A stretch of DNA of 64,000 nucleotides from Shimia haliotis (GTDB lineage Bacteria; Pseudomonadota; Alphaproteobacteria; Rhodobacterales; Rhodobacteraceae). The notes beneath the pieces are model-generated. The model did no database searches. It had not been told where the DNA came from and saw only the letters and a list, made by a program, of their open reading frames with translations. Positions 54,110 through 63,486 of this stretch are shown piece after piece (positions within the stretch are counted from its first letter, which is position 1; the number at the start of each line of letters is the position of its first letter). The stretch is from NCBI RefSeq assembly GCF_900114415.1, contig NZ_FOSZ01000003.1:372001-436000 (forward strand), in the 5' to 3' direction. Made by a program: the position numbers and the translations under genes.

Positions 54110-55653
54110 GCCTCTGCTCCTTCTTTTTCTTCATCGCCCACATGAGCGACTTCCATGCCATGCGCGCCGCCCATCATCAGGCCGATTTCATCAACCGTCA
54201 GGCCGGCAGCAGGGCGGATGTCAGACAGCCGGCCTTCGTTGAGTGCGCCAAAGCGGTCGGAGATTTCCATCAGTTCATCAAGGTCTTGGGAGATCACAAC
54301 AATGGCCGCGCCTTCGGCGGCGAGATCAAGCAAGGCCTGACGGATCGCGGCGGCCGCGGCGGCGTCAACGCCCCAAGTGGGTTGATTCACGACGAGCACT
54401 TCGGGGCGTTGCAGAACCTCGCGGCCAATGACGAACTTTTGTAGGTTGCCGCCAGACAGAGCGCGGGCGGCCACGTGGGTGCCGGGTGTGCGCACATCAA
54501 AGCGCTCGATGATGGATTTTGCGAAGTCGTTGGTGCTGGCCCAGTTTACAAAACCGTTGTTGGTGAGATTTTCCCGGATCGCACCGGTCAGAAGGGCGTT
54601 TTCGGTCAGGCTCATGTCAGGCGCGGCGGCGTGGCCGAGGCGCTCTTCGGGGGCGCAGAGAATACCACGTTCGCGGCGCGCGTTGGGGCCAAGGTTGGCC
54701 ACATCCTGACCTTTGACTTTCACCGCGTCAGGCCATGTGAGCGATTCACCTGAGAGCGCGGACAGCAGTTCGTCCTGTCCGTTGCCCGCAACCCCGCCGA
54801 TGCCGAGAATTTCGCCGGCGCTGACGGTGAAGTGGATGTTTTTAAGCGTGGTTCCGAAGGGGCTTGTCGGCTCAAGCGTCAGCCCCGAAACATCAAGCAC
54901 CACATCGCCGGTTTTTTCGGTAGAGCGGGTCGGTGTTTGCAACGTGTCGCCGACCATCAACTCGGCCATGTCGCGGGCAGAGGTTTCCGCGGGGACACAT
55001 TCGCCGACATTCTTGCCGAGGCGCAGAATGGTGGCGTGGTCGCAGAGTTTGCGGATCTCTTCGAGCTTGTGGGAGATGTAGAGGATCGAGGTGCCTTCAT
55101 CACGCAGTTTGTTCAGCGTTTTGAAGAGGATGTCGACTTCTTGCGGGGTCAGAACCGAGGTGGGCTCGTCCATGATAAGGAGTTTCGGATCCTGAAGCAG
55201 GCAGCGAATGATCTCGACGCGCTGGCGTTCGCCGGCAGACAAATCGCCAACGATGCGGTTGGGATCAAGCGGCAGGCCATAGGTTTCGGACACGCGGCGG
55301 ATTTTGCGGGCCAGATCGCGCATCGGCGGCGGGTTTTCCATGCCAAGGGCGACGTTTTCCGAGACCTTGAGCGCATCAAAGAGCGAAAAGTGCTGAAACA
55401 CCATGGCCACGCCCGACGCGCGGGCGGTCTTGGGATCAGCGGGCGTGAAGGATTTGCCCTGCCAAGTCATCGTGCCACTGTCAGGTTTGACAAGGCCGTA
55501 GATCATTTTGACCAAAGTGGATTTGCCAGCGCCGTTTTCGCCCAGCAGCGCGTGGACCTCGGATTGGCCGATATCAAATGAGACGTCGTCATTGGCGACC
55601 ACACCCGGATAGGCTTTGGTCAGTCCCTTGATCGACAAGAGCGGTGTGGTCAT
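54106..55653 (-). CDS. ABC transporter double ATP-binding protein (nucleoside type)
   Basis: 515 residues with two ATPase domains. The N-terminal one is complete: GENGAGKSTLVKMI near residue 38, LSAGERQRVEIIR and LLIMDEPTSVLT. The C-terminal one has a degenerate P-loop (GGVAGNGQDELLS near 285) but a good ALSGGNLQKFVIGRE signature, as is normal for RbsA/YufO-type proteins. First gene of the four-gene nucleoside uptake operon. Confidence 0.95.
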   Translation of the reverse strand: MTTPLLSIKGLTKAYPGVVANDDVSFDIGQSEVHALLGENGAGKSTLVKMIYGLVKPDSGTMTWQGKSFTPADPKTARASGVAMVFQHFSLFDALKVSENVALGMENPPPMRDLARKIRRVSETYGLPLDPNRIVGDLSAGERQRVEIIRCLLQDPKLLIMDEPTSVLTPQEVDILFKTLNKLRDEGTSILYISHKLEEIRKLCDHATILRLGKNVGECVPAETSARDMAELMVGDTLQTPTRSTEKTGDVVLDVSGLTLEPTSPFGTTLKNIHFTVSAGEILGIGGVAGNGQDELLSALSGESLTWPDAVKVKGQDVANLGPNARRERGILCAPEERLGHAAAPDMSLTENALLTGAIRENLTNNGFVNWASTNDFAKSIIERFDVRTPGTHVAARALSGGNLQKFVIGREVLQRPEVLVVNQPTWGVDAAAAAAIRQALLDLAAEGAAIVVISQDLDELMEISDRFGALNEGRLSDIRPAAGLTVDEIGLMMGGAHGMEVAHVGDEEKEGAEA

Positions 55654-56037
55654 GTGGTCCCCCTGCGAGCCGTGATTGGCGGCGTTGGTGCCCTGTAGGC
55701 CTCTGCCTGTTCTTTGAGCGCACTCACCCTAGGGAGCGGCAGGGCTTTACTGCAAGATAAACTTAGGGAGGGGAAGGGGGCCAGAGAGGAATGTGCGTAA
55801 GGTTATCGCGGCGTGAGTTATTGCAAAACAAGGGGTTGGCCGGAACGCGGCGCGCTCACTTTCAACAGATCCTTGAAAGTCTTGCAGGGTTTAGCGGCGC
55901 GATCGTGCGTAATTTTTGAGCGTTTGGCAGGGGCGGGGAGCGTCGCCCCCGTTACGGCAAGCTGTGACTCCCCCGCTATACTTTGGCCAGAAAGACGGCG
56001 TCTGCCGCTTGTCTGCGCCAGCCGCAGGACGGGCGGT
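55654..56037. other. 384-base gap between dnaE end and nucleoside ABC operon
   Basis: No gene seen. Holds a perfect hairpin ACTTTCAA-N7-TTGAAAGT (55858-55880), repeat copy D, and the promoter region of the ABC operon, in which I cannot pick a convincing -35/-10 pair. Confidence 0.6.
55930..55995 (+). repeat. Dispersed intergenic repeat, copy D
   Basis: GGGGAGCGTCGCCCCC hairpin-like start, then GACTCCCCCGCTATACTTTG and GCCAGAAAGA. Same order as copy B. Lies 42 bases past the dnaE stop. Confidence 0.65.
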
Positions 56038-59000
56038 TTAGAATTCCTCAACCGCCATTACACCGTCGATCGCCTTGAGCGCGCCTTTGATCTGCGGGTT
56101 GACCGGGAAGCCCACGCCAACGTCGATTTCCACCTCGCCCGGCAACTCCATGTTGTTGAGGCAAAACACCACCGGACCTTTGGGGGCCTTGGGGTTGGCC
56201 TCTTTGGCGCCTTGCAGAATGTTGGCGACCGGCACCACCGCGGTGCTGTCGTCGAGATAGATTTTCAGGCCCGAGTTGCCCGCATCCGCGGCGATCACGT
56301 CTACAGGCGTCATCGACTGGGCGAGCAGTTTGAGTTGATCGCTTTCCATTTCGGCTTTCACGGTGACGACAACCTTGGAGCCTGTCTCAAGGTGTTCACG
56401 GCATTTTTCCAAAGTGTCGGAAAAGATCGTGACCTCATAGGCCCCCGTCGGGTCGGAAAGTTGCGCAAAGGCAAAGCGGTTGCCCTTGGCGGACTTGCGT
56501 TCCTGTCGCCCTGACACGCGGCCTGCGAGTTTGGCCACCAGCGGGCCGCCGCGGGCTTTTTCCGTCAGTTCATCCAGTGTCAGAACCTGTTTACGTTTGA
56601 GCGCGGGCATATAGTCTTCGAGCGGGTGGCCGGAGAGGAAAAAGCCGATTGCGCGGGCTTCTTCGTCGAGTTTCTCCGCCGGCAGCCAATCGCCCACAGG
56701 CGACAAACGCGGTTCGGGCAGATCATCGCCTGCTTCGCCAAAGAGGGATACCTGATCGCTGGCTTTTTGTTCGTGGATCGCGGCGGAGTAGTTCACCAAC
56801 CCGTCGAGGCTTTCCATCACGCGGCGACGGTTGTTGTCGAGCTGGTCAAAGGCGCCGGAGCGGGCGAGCATTTCCAGCGGGCGTTTGCCAACTTTCTTGA
56901 GATCAACACGCCGTGCGAAATCAAAAAGCGTGGCAAAGGGTTTGTCCTGCCCGTCCATTTTGCGACCCTCGGTCACAAGCTTCATCGCCTCGATGCCGAC
57001 GTTTTTCAGCGCTCCGAGTGCATAGACCAATGCGCCGTCGACCACTTTGAAGGTCGCATCCGAGCGGTTCACACAGGGCGGCACATAAGGCAGTTTCAGC
57101 GCCTTTTTGACCTCTTCGAAATAGACCGCCAACTTGTCCGTCAGATGGATATCGCAGTTCATGACACCCGCCATGAACTCCACCGGATGGTTCGCCTTGA
57201 GCCAAGCGGTCTGGTAGCTCACCACCGCATAGGCCGCCGCGTGGGATTTGTTGAAACCGTAGTTGGCAAATTTCTCGAGAAGGTCAAAAACCTCGCTCGC
57301 TTTTTTGGCCGGTACGCCGTTTTCGGCCGCGCCTTTTTCGAACTTCGGACGCTCGGCGTCCATGGCCTCTTTGATCTTCTTACCCATCGCACGGCGCAGC
57401 AGGTCCGCGCCGCCAAGGCTGTAGCCCGCCATGACCTGCGCGATCTGCATCACCTGTTCCTGATAGACGATAATGCCCTGAGTTTCCTCAAGAATATGGT
57501 CGATCAGCGGGTGCACGGATTCGATCTCCCGCAGGCCGTTTTTGACCTCGCAGTAGACCGGAATGTTTTCCATCGGGCCAGGACGGTAAAGCGCCACAAG
57601 CGCCACGATGTCCTCGATACAAGTTGGCTTCATGCGCTTGAGCGCATCCATCATGCCGGTGGATTCCACCTGAAACACCGCGACGGTCTTGGCGGCGGAA
57701 TAGAGTTTGTAGGTGGGGTCATCGTCCAGTGGAATGGCGTTGATTTCGTTGATCGCGCCCTCGGGCGGCTCATAAAGCTCTGTGCCATCGGCGGCGACGT
57801 GGATGTCGCGACCCGAGTTGAGAATCTGTTCGATCGCGTTCTGGATCACGGTCAGCGTTTTCAGACCCAAGAAGTCGAACTTCACCAGTCCGGCCTGCTC
57901 CACCCATTTCATGTTGAACTGGGTAGCGGGCATGTCGGAGCGCGGATCCTGATAAAGCGGCACCAAAGCGTCCAGAGGACGGTCGCCAATCACAACACCA
58001 GCGGCGTGAGTCGATGCGTTCCTGAGCAAACCTTCGACCTGCATGCCGTATTTCAAAAGCCGGTCGACAACTTCCTCGTTGCGGGCTTCTTCGCGCAGTC
58101 GCGGTTCTTCCTTCAAGGAATCCGCAATCGACATCGGTTTTACACCTTCAACAGGGATCAGCTTGGAAAGCCGGTCCACCTGTCCGTACGGCATCTGCAA
58201 AACGCGGCCGATGTCGCGCACCGCAGCCTTGGACAAAAGCGCACCAAAGGTGATGATCTGCCCCACCTTGTCGCGGCCGTATTTCTCTTGCACATAGCGG
58301 ATCACTTCTTCACGGCGATCCATACAGAAGTCGATGTCAAAGTCCGGCATAGAAACCCGTTCGGGGTTCAAAAACCGCTCAAACAGGAGAGAATAGCGCA
58401 GCGGATCAAGGTCGGTGATCGTCAGCGCATATGCCACCAAAGAGCCCGCACCGGAGCCCCGTCCCGGTCCCACAGGAATGCCCTGATCCTTGCCCCATTG
58501 GATGAAGTCCGCAACGATCAGGAAGTAGCCGGGAAAGCCCATGCCTTCGATGATGTCCAGCTCGAAATCCAGTCGCTCCTGATATTTCTCGACACTGACC
58601 GCGTGTGGGATCACCGCGAGCCGCGCCTGAAGGCCCTCGTTGGCGATCCGGCGTAGTTCCGCAACTTCGTCGTCGGCAAATTTTGGCAGGATCGGATCAC
58701 GGCGATAGGTGGCAAAAGCACAGCGTTTGGCAATCTCGACTGTGTTTTCGATCGCTTCGGGCAGGTCTGCAAACAGCGTGACCATTTCTTCGGGTGATTT
58801 GAAATAATGCTGCGCCGTCAGGCGCCGCCGCCCGTCTTGCTGATCAACATAAGCGCCTTCGGCAATACAGATCAGCGCGTCATGCGCCTCATACATTTCC
58901 GTGTTGGGGAAATAGACGTCATTTGTCGCCACCAACGGAATGTCCATTGCATAGGCCATTTCGACAAAACCGCGTTCCGTCAGCCGCTCGGCCTCCGGCT

Positions 59001-59559
59001 GCCCGTTCTCGCCGGGGTGGCGTTGCAGCTCGACATAGAGCCGGTCGGCGTAGATGCCTTTTAGCCGTGCCATCATCGCCTCGGCCTCGGCGCGATGACC
59101 CTCGCGCAGCATCCGGCCCACAGGGCCGTCCGCACCGCCGGTTAGACAAATCAGCCCCGCACTGTGCGCTGCGAGTTGCTCCATTGTCACTTGCGGAGAC
59201 TCGGTGCCGTCCTTGTCCACATAGAGACAGGAGCTCAGTTTCATCAGGTTCTCATAGCCCTCTTCGCGCTGGCTCAAAAGAACCACCGGCGCCGGAGCGG
59301 GTGGTTGGGTGCGACCTGACGGGTCGTCATGGGGCATCTTTACCGAAACCTGACAGCCTACGATGGGCTGAATTCCCGCTCCTTGCGCACCCACAGAAAA
59401 CTCCAACGCCGCAAACAGGCTGTTGGTGTCGGTGATCGCCACCGCAGGCATGCCCATATCAGCACACATGCCGGGCAGTTTCTTGGTCCGAACCGCGCCT
59501 TCGAGAAGCGAGTATTCGGTGTGAACGCGGAGATGAATGAATCGGGGATTGCTGCTCAT
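56038..59559 (-). CDS. dnaE: DNA polymerase III subunit alpha
   Basis: 1173-residue replicative polymerase. Order: PHP domain (about 6-280, with HLRVHTEYSLLEGAV), catalytic PolIIIAc domain (about 290-580) with GPGRGSGAGSLVAYAL and the aspartates of MPDFDIDFCMDRR near 405, thumb and fingers, helix-hairpin-helix region (about 830-920), and an OB-fold near residues 1000-1080 (LAGRVSGRQERKSAKGNRFA). Length and motifs are those of the housekeeping DnaE1 rather than DnaE2/ImuC. The C-terminus binds the sliding clamp and tau. Confidence 0.98.
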   Translation of the reverse strand: MSSNPRFIHLRVHTEYSLLEGAVRTKKLPGMCADMGMPAVAITDTNSLFAALEFSVGAQGAGIQPIVGCQVSVKMPHDDPSGRTQPPAPAPVVLLSQREEGYENLMKLSSCLYVDKDGTESPQVTMEQLAAHSAGLICLTGGADGPVGRMLREGHRAEAEAMMARLKGIYADRLYVELQRHPGENGQPEAERLTERGFVEMAYAMDIPLVATNDVYFPNTEMYEAHDALICIAEGAYVDQQDGRRRLTAQHYFKSPEEMVTLFADLPEAIENTVEIAKRCAFATYRRDPILPKFADDEVAELRRIANEGLQARLAVIPHAVSVEKYQERLDFELDIIEGMGFPGYFLIVADFIQWGKDQGIPVGPGRGSGAGSLVAYALTITDLDPLRYSLLFERFLNPERVSMPDFDIDFCMDRREEVIRYVQEKYGRDKVGQIITFGALLSKAAVRDIGRVLQMPYGQVDRLSKLIPVEGVKPMSIADSLKEEPRLREEARNEEVVDRLLKYGMQVEGLLRNASTHAAGVVIGDRPLDALVPLYQDPRSDMPATQFNMKWVEQAGLVKFDFLGLKTLTVIQNAIEQILNSGRDIHVAADGTELYEPPEGAINEINAIPLDDDPTYKLYSAAKTVAVFQVESTGMMDALKRMKPTCIEDIVALVALYRPGPMENIPVYCEVKNGLREIESVHPLIDHILEETQGIIVYQEQVMQIAQVMAGYSLGGADLLRRAMGKKIKEAMDAERPKFEKGAAENGVPAKKASEVFDLLEKFANYGFNKSHAAAYAVVSYQTAWLKANHPVEFMAGVMNCDIHLTDKLAVYFEEVKKALKLPYVPPCVNRSDATFKVVDGALVYALGALKNVGIEAMKLVTEGRKMDGQDKPFATLFDFARRVDLKKVGKRPLEMLARSGAFDQLDNNRRRVMESLDGLVNYSAAIHEQKASDQVSLFGEAGDDLPEPRLSPVGDWLPAEKLDEEARAIGFFLSGHPLEDYMPALKRKQVLTLDELTEKARGGPLVAKLAGRVSGRQERKSAKGNRFAFAQLSDPTGAYEVTIFSDTLEKCREHLETGSKVVVTVKAEMESDQLKLLAQSMTPVDVIAADAGNSGLKIYLDDSTAVVPVANILQGAKEANPKAPKGPVVFCLNNMELPGEVEIDVGVGFPVNPQIKGALKAIDGVMAVEEF

Positions 59560-59624
59560 GAGGCCAAGCTATCGCAGGCCGCTGTCCGAGGAAACGTCGC
59601 AATCGGCCCCCAAAGCAACATCCT

Positions 59625-59682
59625 GTCTTTTTGTTCCGAAAATACCTTGGGGTGAGGCCGTCAGGCCGAGGGGCAACGCCCC
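59625..59682 (-). repeat. Dispersed intergenic repeat, copy E (inverted)
   Basis: On the minus strand: GGGGCGTTGCCCC, CTCACCCCAAGGTATTTT, CGGAACAAAAAGAC. Same order as copies B and D but opposite orientation; sits between slyX and dnaE. Confidence 0.65.
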
Positions 59683-59692
59683 TTCCGCGTCA

Positions 59693-59887
59693 TCAATAAT
59701 GCGGCGGGCGTTCGTCGCCCATGACCACGCCGCCGCCGCCGTCCTGTTCACGGGTGGCTTCGCGCTCCATCAGCATCTGCACGCGGCGGGTCAGAAGGGC
59801 GATTTCGTTGTCCTGTCGGGCAATCACGTCGCTTAGGTCTTCGACGGTGCGTGTGAGGTGGGCGATCTGTTCTTCGAGCTTTTCCAT
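59693..59887 (-). CDS. slyX: SlyX family protein
   Basis: 64 residues, an N-terminal coiled coil with heptads (MEKLEEQIAHLTRTVEDLSD, VIARQDNEIALLTRRVQMLM) and the C-terminal DERPPHY end that marks SlyX. Function of the family is unknown. The ATG at 59887 gives the family start; longer frames upstream are not conserved-looking. Confidence 0.93.
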   Translation of the reverse strand: MEKLEEQIAHLTRTVEDLSDVIARQDNEIALLTRRVQMLMEREATREQDGGGGVVMGDERPPHY

Positions 59888-59988
59888 AGGGCTCAGATAG
59901 GGTGCGGGGTGTGGCGACGTCAAGCGACGTGGGGTTTTTCTTGTTTGAGCGCCCGGTGGCTGATCGGATCAGAGCGGGAGGATCAGCG

Positions 59989-60792
59989 ATGACAGTCATC
60001 ATTCGGGACGAAGGGCGTGTACGGGTTGTGGAGATCAACCGGCCAGAGGCGCGCAATGCTGTGGATCCGGGCACGGCTCGGGCTTTGTTTGAGGCATTTC
60101 AGTCGTTTGAGGCAGAGGACGGGCTGGACGTGGCCATTCTGACCGGCGCGGGCGGCTTTTTCTGCGCAGGTTTTGATCTGAAGGCTGCGGCTGCGGCGGA
60201 AGGGGCGGATTGGATCAAAGCGGTGCAGATCCCTGACGATTGGCGGGATGCACAGTCGCAGCGGATTGTCGGGTCGATGGGGCCGTCCCGCCTGATGCTC
60301 TCCAAGCCGGTGATTGCCGCGATCGAAGGGCCCGCGGTGGCCGGAGGCATCGAGTTGGCCGCGTGGTGTGACATGCGGGTGGTGGCCGAAGGGGCCACGA
60401 TGGGAGTGTTTTGTCGCCGCTGGGGAGTGCCGTTGATTGACGGGGGCACCGTGCGGTTGCCGCGGATTGTCGGGCAGGGGCGGGCAAATGATTTGATTCT
60501 GACGGGGCGCGGTGTGGGCGCGACCGAGTCGGCGCAGATGGGTTTGGCGGATCGGGTTTGCGCAAAGGGTGCGGCTTTGGCGAGCGCACTCGAGTTGGCG
60601 CAGTCTTTGGTGTCATTCCCGCAAGCCTGTATGCGTGCGGATTTTCTATCGGGGCGCATGTCGGGCACCGATCTGGCAGCGGCATTGCGACGCGAATGGG
60701 CGTCTTTTGAAGTTTTTGCGGCCGAAGGGGCCGCCGGCGCCGCACGGTTTGCAGCCGGAAAAGGACGTGGCGGGGATTTCGGAGATATCTAG
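59989..60792 (+). CDS. Crotonase (enoyl-CoA hydratase/isomerase) family protein
   Basis: 267 residues. Oxyanion-hole segments GGFFCAGFDLKAA near residue 56 and EGPAVAGGIELAAWCDMRVV near 108-127, which includes the first catalytic glutamate (GGIELA). The position of the second glutamate of classical hydratases falls in MGVFCRRWGVPLIDGGT, where no glutamate is present, so ordinary hydratase activity is doubtful. GGGAGGATCAGCG precedes the ATG at 59989, chosen over upstream codons. Single gene, divergent from slyX. Confidence 0.9.
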   Translation: MTVIIRDEGRVRVVEINRPEARNAVDPGTARALFEAFQSFEAEDGLDVAILTGAGGFFCAGFDLKAAAAAEGADWIKAVQIPDDWRDAQSQRIVGSMGPSRLMLSKPVIAAIEGPAVAGGIELAAWCDMRVVAEGATMGVFCRRWGVPLIDGGTVRLPRIVGQGRANDLILTGRGVGATESAQMGLADRVCAKGAALASALELAQSLVSFPQACMRADFLSGRMSGTDLAAALRREWASFEVFAAEGAAGAARFAAGKGRGGDFGDI

Positions 60793-60898
60793 CGCGCTTG
60801 GAGGGGCGCTTCCGCCGTCGTTGCAAAACCCTTTCCTTGCCCCTCTGCCGCCCATTGGGTAAAGGCACAGGCGACATTATTTCACAGGGACCATAGCA

Positions 60899-62392
60899 AT
60901 GGCCAAGCAGAAGAAAGCCCCACGCCCCAAGGCGGTCACGCCAAAGGGCTTCCGCGACTATTTCGGTGTTGAGGTGTCCGAGCGCACCGAGATGCTGCAT
61001 CAGATCGCCGGGGTCTATCATCGCTATGGTTTTGAGGCCCTTGAGAGCAGCGCGGTGGAAACCGTTGAGGCGCTTGGAAAATTTTTGCCGGACGTGGATC
61101 GCCCCAACGAAGGCGTGTTTGCCTGGCAGGAGTTTGACGAGAAAGACAATGGCGACTGGATGGCGCTGCGTTATGATCTGACGGCGCCTTTGGCGCGGGT
61201 CTATGCCCAGCACCGCAATGATTTGCCCAATCCCTATCGGCGTTATGCGATGGGACCGGTCTGGCGCAACGAAAAGCCCGGACCGGGTCGGTATCGCCAG
61301 TTTTATCAATGTGATGCGGATACGGTTGGCACGGCGTCGATGGCGGCAGATGCCGAGATTTGCGCGATGCTGTCCGACACTCTGGAAACCGTGGGCATTC
61401 CGCGCGGGGATTATCTTGTGCGGGTGAACAACCGCAAAGTGATGAACGGCGTGTTGGAAGTGATGGGGCTTGGTGAGGATCAGGCCGCGCGCGACAACGT
61501 GTTGCGCACCATCGACAAGTTCGACAAGGTCGGCGAGAGCGGTGTGCGTGAGCTGCTGGGCAAGGGGCGTCTGGATGCCTCGGGTGCCTATATTGACGGC
61601 GTTGGCCTGAGCGATGATCAGGTGGAGCCTGTGATTGCCTTCCTGACCTCCAAGGCAGACAATGTAGCCAAGACCTTTGATAACCTGCGTGGCGCGGTTG
61701 GCGCGTCGAGCGTGGGGGCTGAAGGGATCGCGGAGCTTGAGCAGATTGGCGAGCTTCTGGCCGCTGGCGGATACGGCAGTGACCGGATCGAGATTGACCC
61801 ATCCATTGTGCGTGGTCTGGGCTATTACACCGGACCGGTGTTTGAGGCCGAACTGACGTTTGAAATCCTCGACGAGAAAGGCCGCAAGCGGCAGTTCGGG
61901 TCTGTGTCGGGTGGCGGTCGTTATGATGATCTGGTGAAACGCTTCACCGGTCAGGCCGTGCCCGCGACCGGCGTGTCGATTGGCGTGGATCGCCTGCTGG
62001 CGGCGCTGCGCGAGAAGGGCCGCATGGGCGGTGTGGACGCGGGACCGGTGGTTGTGACGGTGATGGACCGCGACCGGATGGCGGATTATCAGGCAATGGT
62101 GGCAGAGCTGCGCAATGCGGGCATTCGGGCGGAGATGTATTTGGGCAACCCCAAGAACTTCGGCAACCAGTTGAAGTATGCAGACAAGCGCAACAGCCCT
62201 GCAGCGGTGATCGAAGGCGGCGACGAAAAAGATCGCGGTGTGGTGCAGATCAAGGACCTGATCCTTGGTGCCAAGATCGCCGAGAGCGCGACCCATGAGG
62301 AGTGGAAAGAGCGCCCGAGCCAGTTTGAGGTGCCACGCGGCGAACTGGTCGCGAAGGTGCGCGAAATTCTCGCCTCGCAGGCCGAGGGGTAG
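60899..62392 (+). CDS. hisS: Histidyl-tRNA synthetase
   Basis: 497-residue class II synthetase charging tRNA-His. Motif 1 region [10 protein letters not shown], motif 2 [21 protein letters not shown] near residue 120, histidine-binding [11 protein letters not shown] near 302 and motif 3 [15 protein letters not shown] near 358, then an anticodon-binding domain. The motif 2 loop and overall length are those of the divergent alphaproteobacterial HisRS, which reads tRNA-His lacking the extra G-1. Nine bases separate it from hisZ. Confidence 0.96.
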   Translation: MAKQKKAPRPKAVTPKGFRDYFGVEVSERTEMLHQIAGVYHRYGFEALESSAVETVEALGKFLPDVDRPNEGVFAWQEFDEKDNGDWMALRYDLTAPLARVYAQHRNDLPNPYRRYAMGPVWRNEKPGPGRYRQFYQCDADTVGTASMAADAEICAMLSDTLETVGIPRGDYLVRVNNRKVMNGVLEVMGLGEDQAARDNVLRTIDKFDKVGESGVRELLGKGRLDASGAYIDGVGLSDDQVEPVIAFLTSKADNVAKTFDNLRGAVGASSVGAEGIAELEQIGELLAAGGYGSDRIEIDPSIVRGLGYYTGPVFEAELTFEILDEKGRKRQFGSVSGGGRYDDLVKRFTGQAVPATGVSIGVDRLLAALREKGRMGGVDAGPVVVTVMDRDRMADYQAMVAELRNAGIRAEMYLGNPKNFGNQLKYADKRNSPAAVIEGGDEKDRGVVQIKDLILGAKIAESATHEEWKERPSQFEVPRGELVAKVREILASQAEG

Positions 62393-62400
62393 GCGGGGCG

Positions 62401-63486
62401 ATGGACCAGAAAGCCAGAGTAAAGACGCGGGCAGCGGAGCTGAGCGCGCGGTTTCAGGCGGCGGGCGCTGTACCGGTGGAAACACCGCTTTTGTTGCCAG
62501 CCGAAGTGTTGCTGGACCTTTATGGCGAGGACATTCGCGGGCGGGCTTATGTGACATCGGATGCGCTGCGCGGAGAGCAGATGCTGCGGCCTGATTTCAC
62601 GGTGCCGGTGGTGCAGATGCACATGGCGCACGGGGCGGAGCCGGCGCGGTATACCTATGCGGGCGAGGTGTTCCGGCGACAGGAAGACGACGCGGCGCGG
62701 GCCAATGAATACATGCAGGTGGGCTATGAGGTCTTTGACCGCGAGAACCCTGCAGCGGCGGATGCCGAGGTGTTTGCCGTTGTGAAAGAGGCGCTGGGCG
62801 ATGTGCCGGTGCGGGCCGCAACAGGTGACATTGGCATTCTGGCGGCGGCGGTGGCCGGATTGGACACCACGGAGCGGCGCAAGAAAGCCTTGGCGCGGCA
62901 CATCTGGCGGCCTCGGCGGTTTAAGGCGTTGCTGGATAGGTTCTCCGGCCGAGCCGAGATGCCCGCGAGCCGCGCGAAATTGTTGGCGGCGGATGCGCCG
63001 CTGGATCACGGTTATCCTGACATCGGGGTGCGTACTCAGGCGGAAGTGGCTGCGCGGATCGATTGGCTGCGTGAAGATGCCCAAGCGGCACCGATTTCGG
63101 CGATGCAGGTTGAGTTGATCGAGGCGCTTTTGGCAGTGCGGGAAACCTTGCCCAACGCGCTTGAACACATTCGCGATCTGGCGGTGGACATGCCGGCGAT
63201 TTCGGAGGCGGCTTATCGGTTGCGCGACCGGATTGCCGCGATGGATGCGCGTGGGGTTGATGTGAACACCCTTGGGTTTGAGGCGTCTTATGGACGGACC
63301 TCGATGGAATACTATGACGGCTTTGTCTTTGGTTTTACCGTTGAGGGCCGTGCCGATCTGCCACCGGTGGCCACAGGCGGGCGCTATGATGCGCTGACCC
63401 AGGTTCTGGGTCAGGGGCGTGAAATTCCGGCTGTGGGTGGGGTGATCCGTCCGGGCCTTTTGGTCGATCTGGAGGACGCGGCATGA
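62401..63486 (+). CDS. hisZ: ATP phosphoribosyltransferase regulatory subunit HisZ
   Basis: 361-residue HisRS paralogue without charging activity that binds HisG and gives histidine feedback to the first step of histidine synthesis. Class II fold with LRPDFTVPVVQMHM, YAGEVFRRQEDDAARANEYM and C-terminal PPVATGGRYDALTQVLG. The anticodon domain is absent. Overlaps hisG by four bases. Confidence 0.95.
   Translation: MDQKARVKTRAAELSARFQAAGAVPVETPLLLPAEVLLDLYGEDIRGRAYVTSDALRGEQMLRPDFTVPVVQMHMAHGAEPARYTYAGEVFRRQEDDAARANEYMQVGYEVFDRENPAAADAEVFAVVKEALGDVPVRAATGDIGILAAAVAGLDTTERRKKALARHIWRPRRFKALLDRFSGRAEMPASRAKLLAADAPLDHGYPDIGVRTQAEVAARIDWLREDAQAAPISAMQVELIEALLAVRETLPNALEHIRDLAVDMPAISEAAYRLRDRIAAMDARGVDVNTLGFEASYGRTSMEYYDGFVFGFTVEGRADLPPVATGGRYDALTQVLGQGREIPAVGGVIRPGLLVDLEDAA

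Noticed and set aside
56626-58656. Long plus-strand open frame (676 codons) opposite dnaE
   Set aside because: Shadow of dnaE: antisense frame in GC-rich coding DNA, no ribosome site or recognisable domain.
60215-62557. Long minus-strand open frame (780 codons) over the crotonase and hisS
   Set aside because: Runs through two well-supported genes; no family features.
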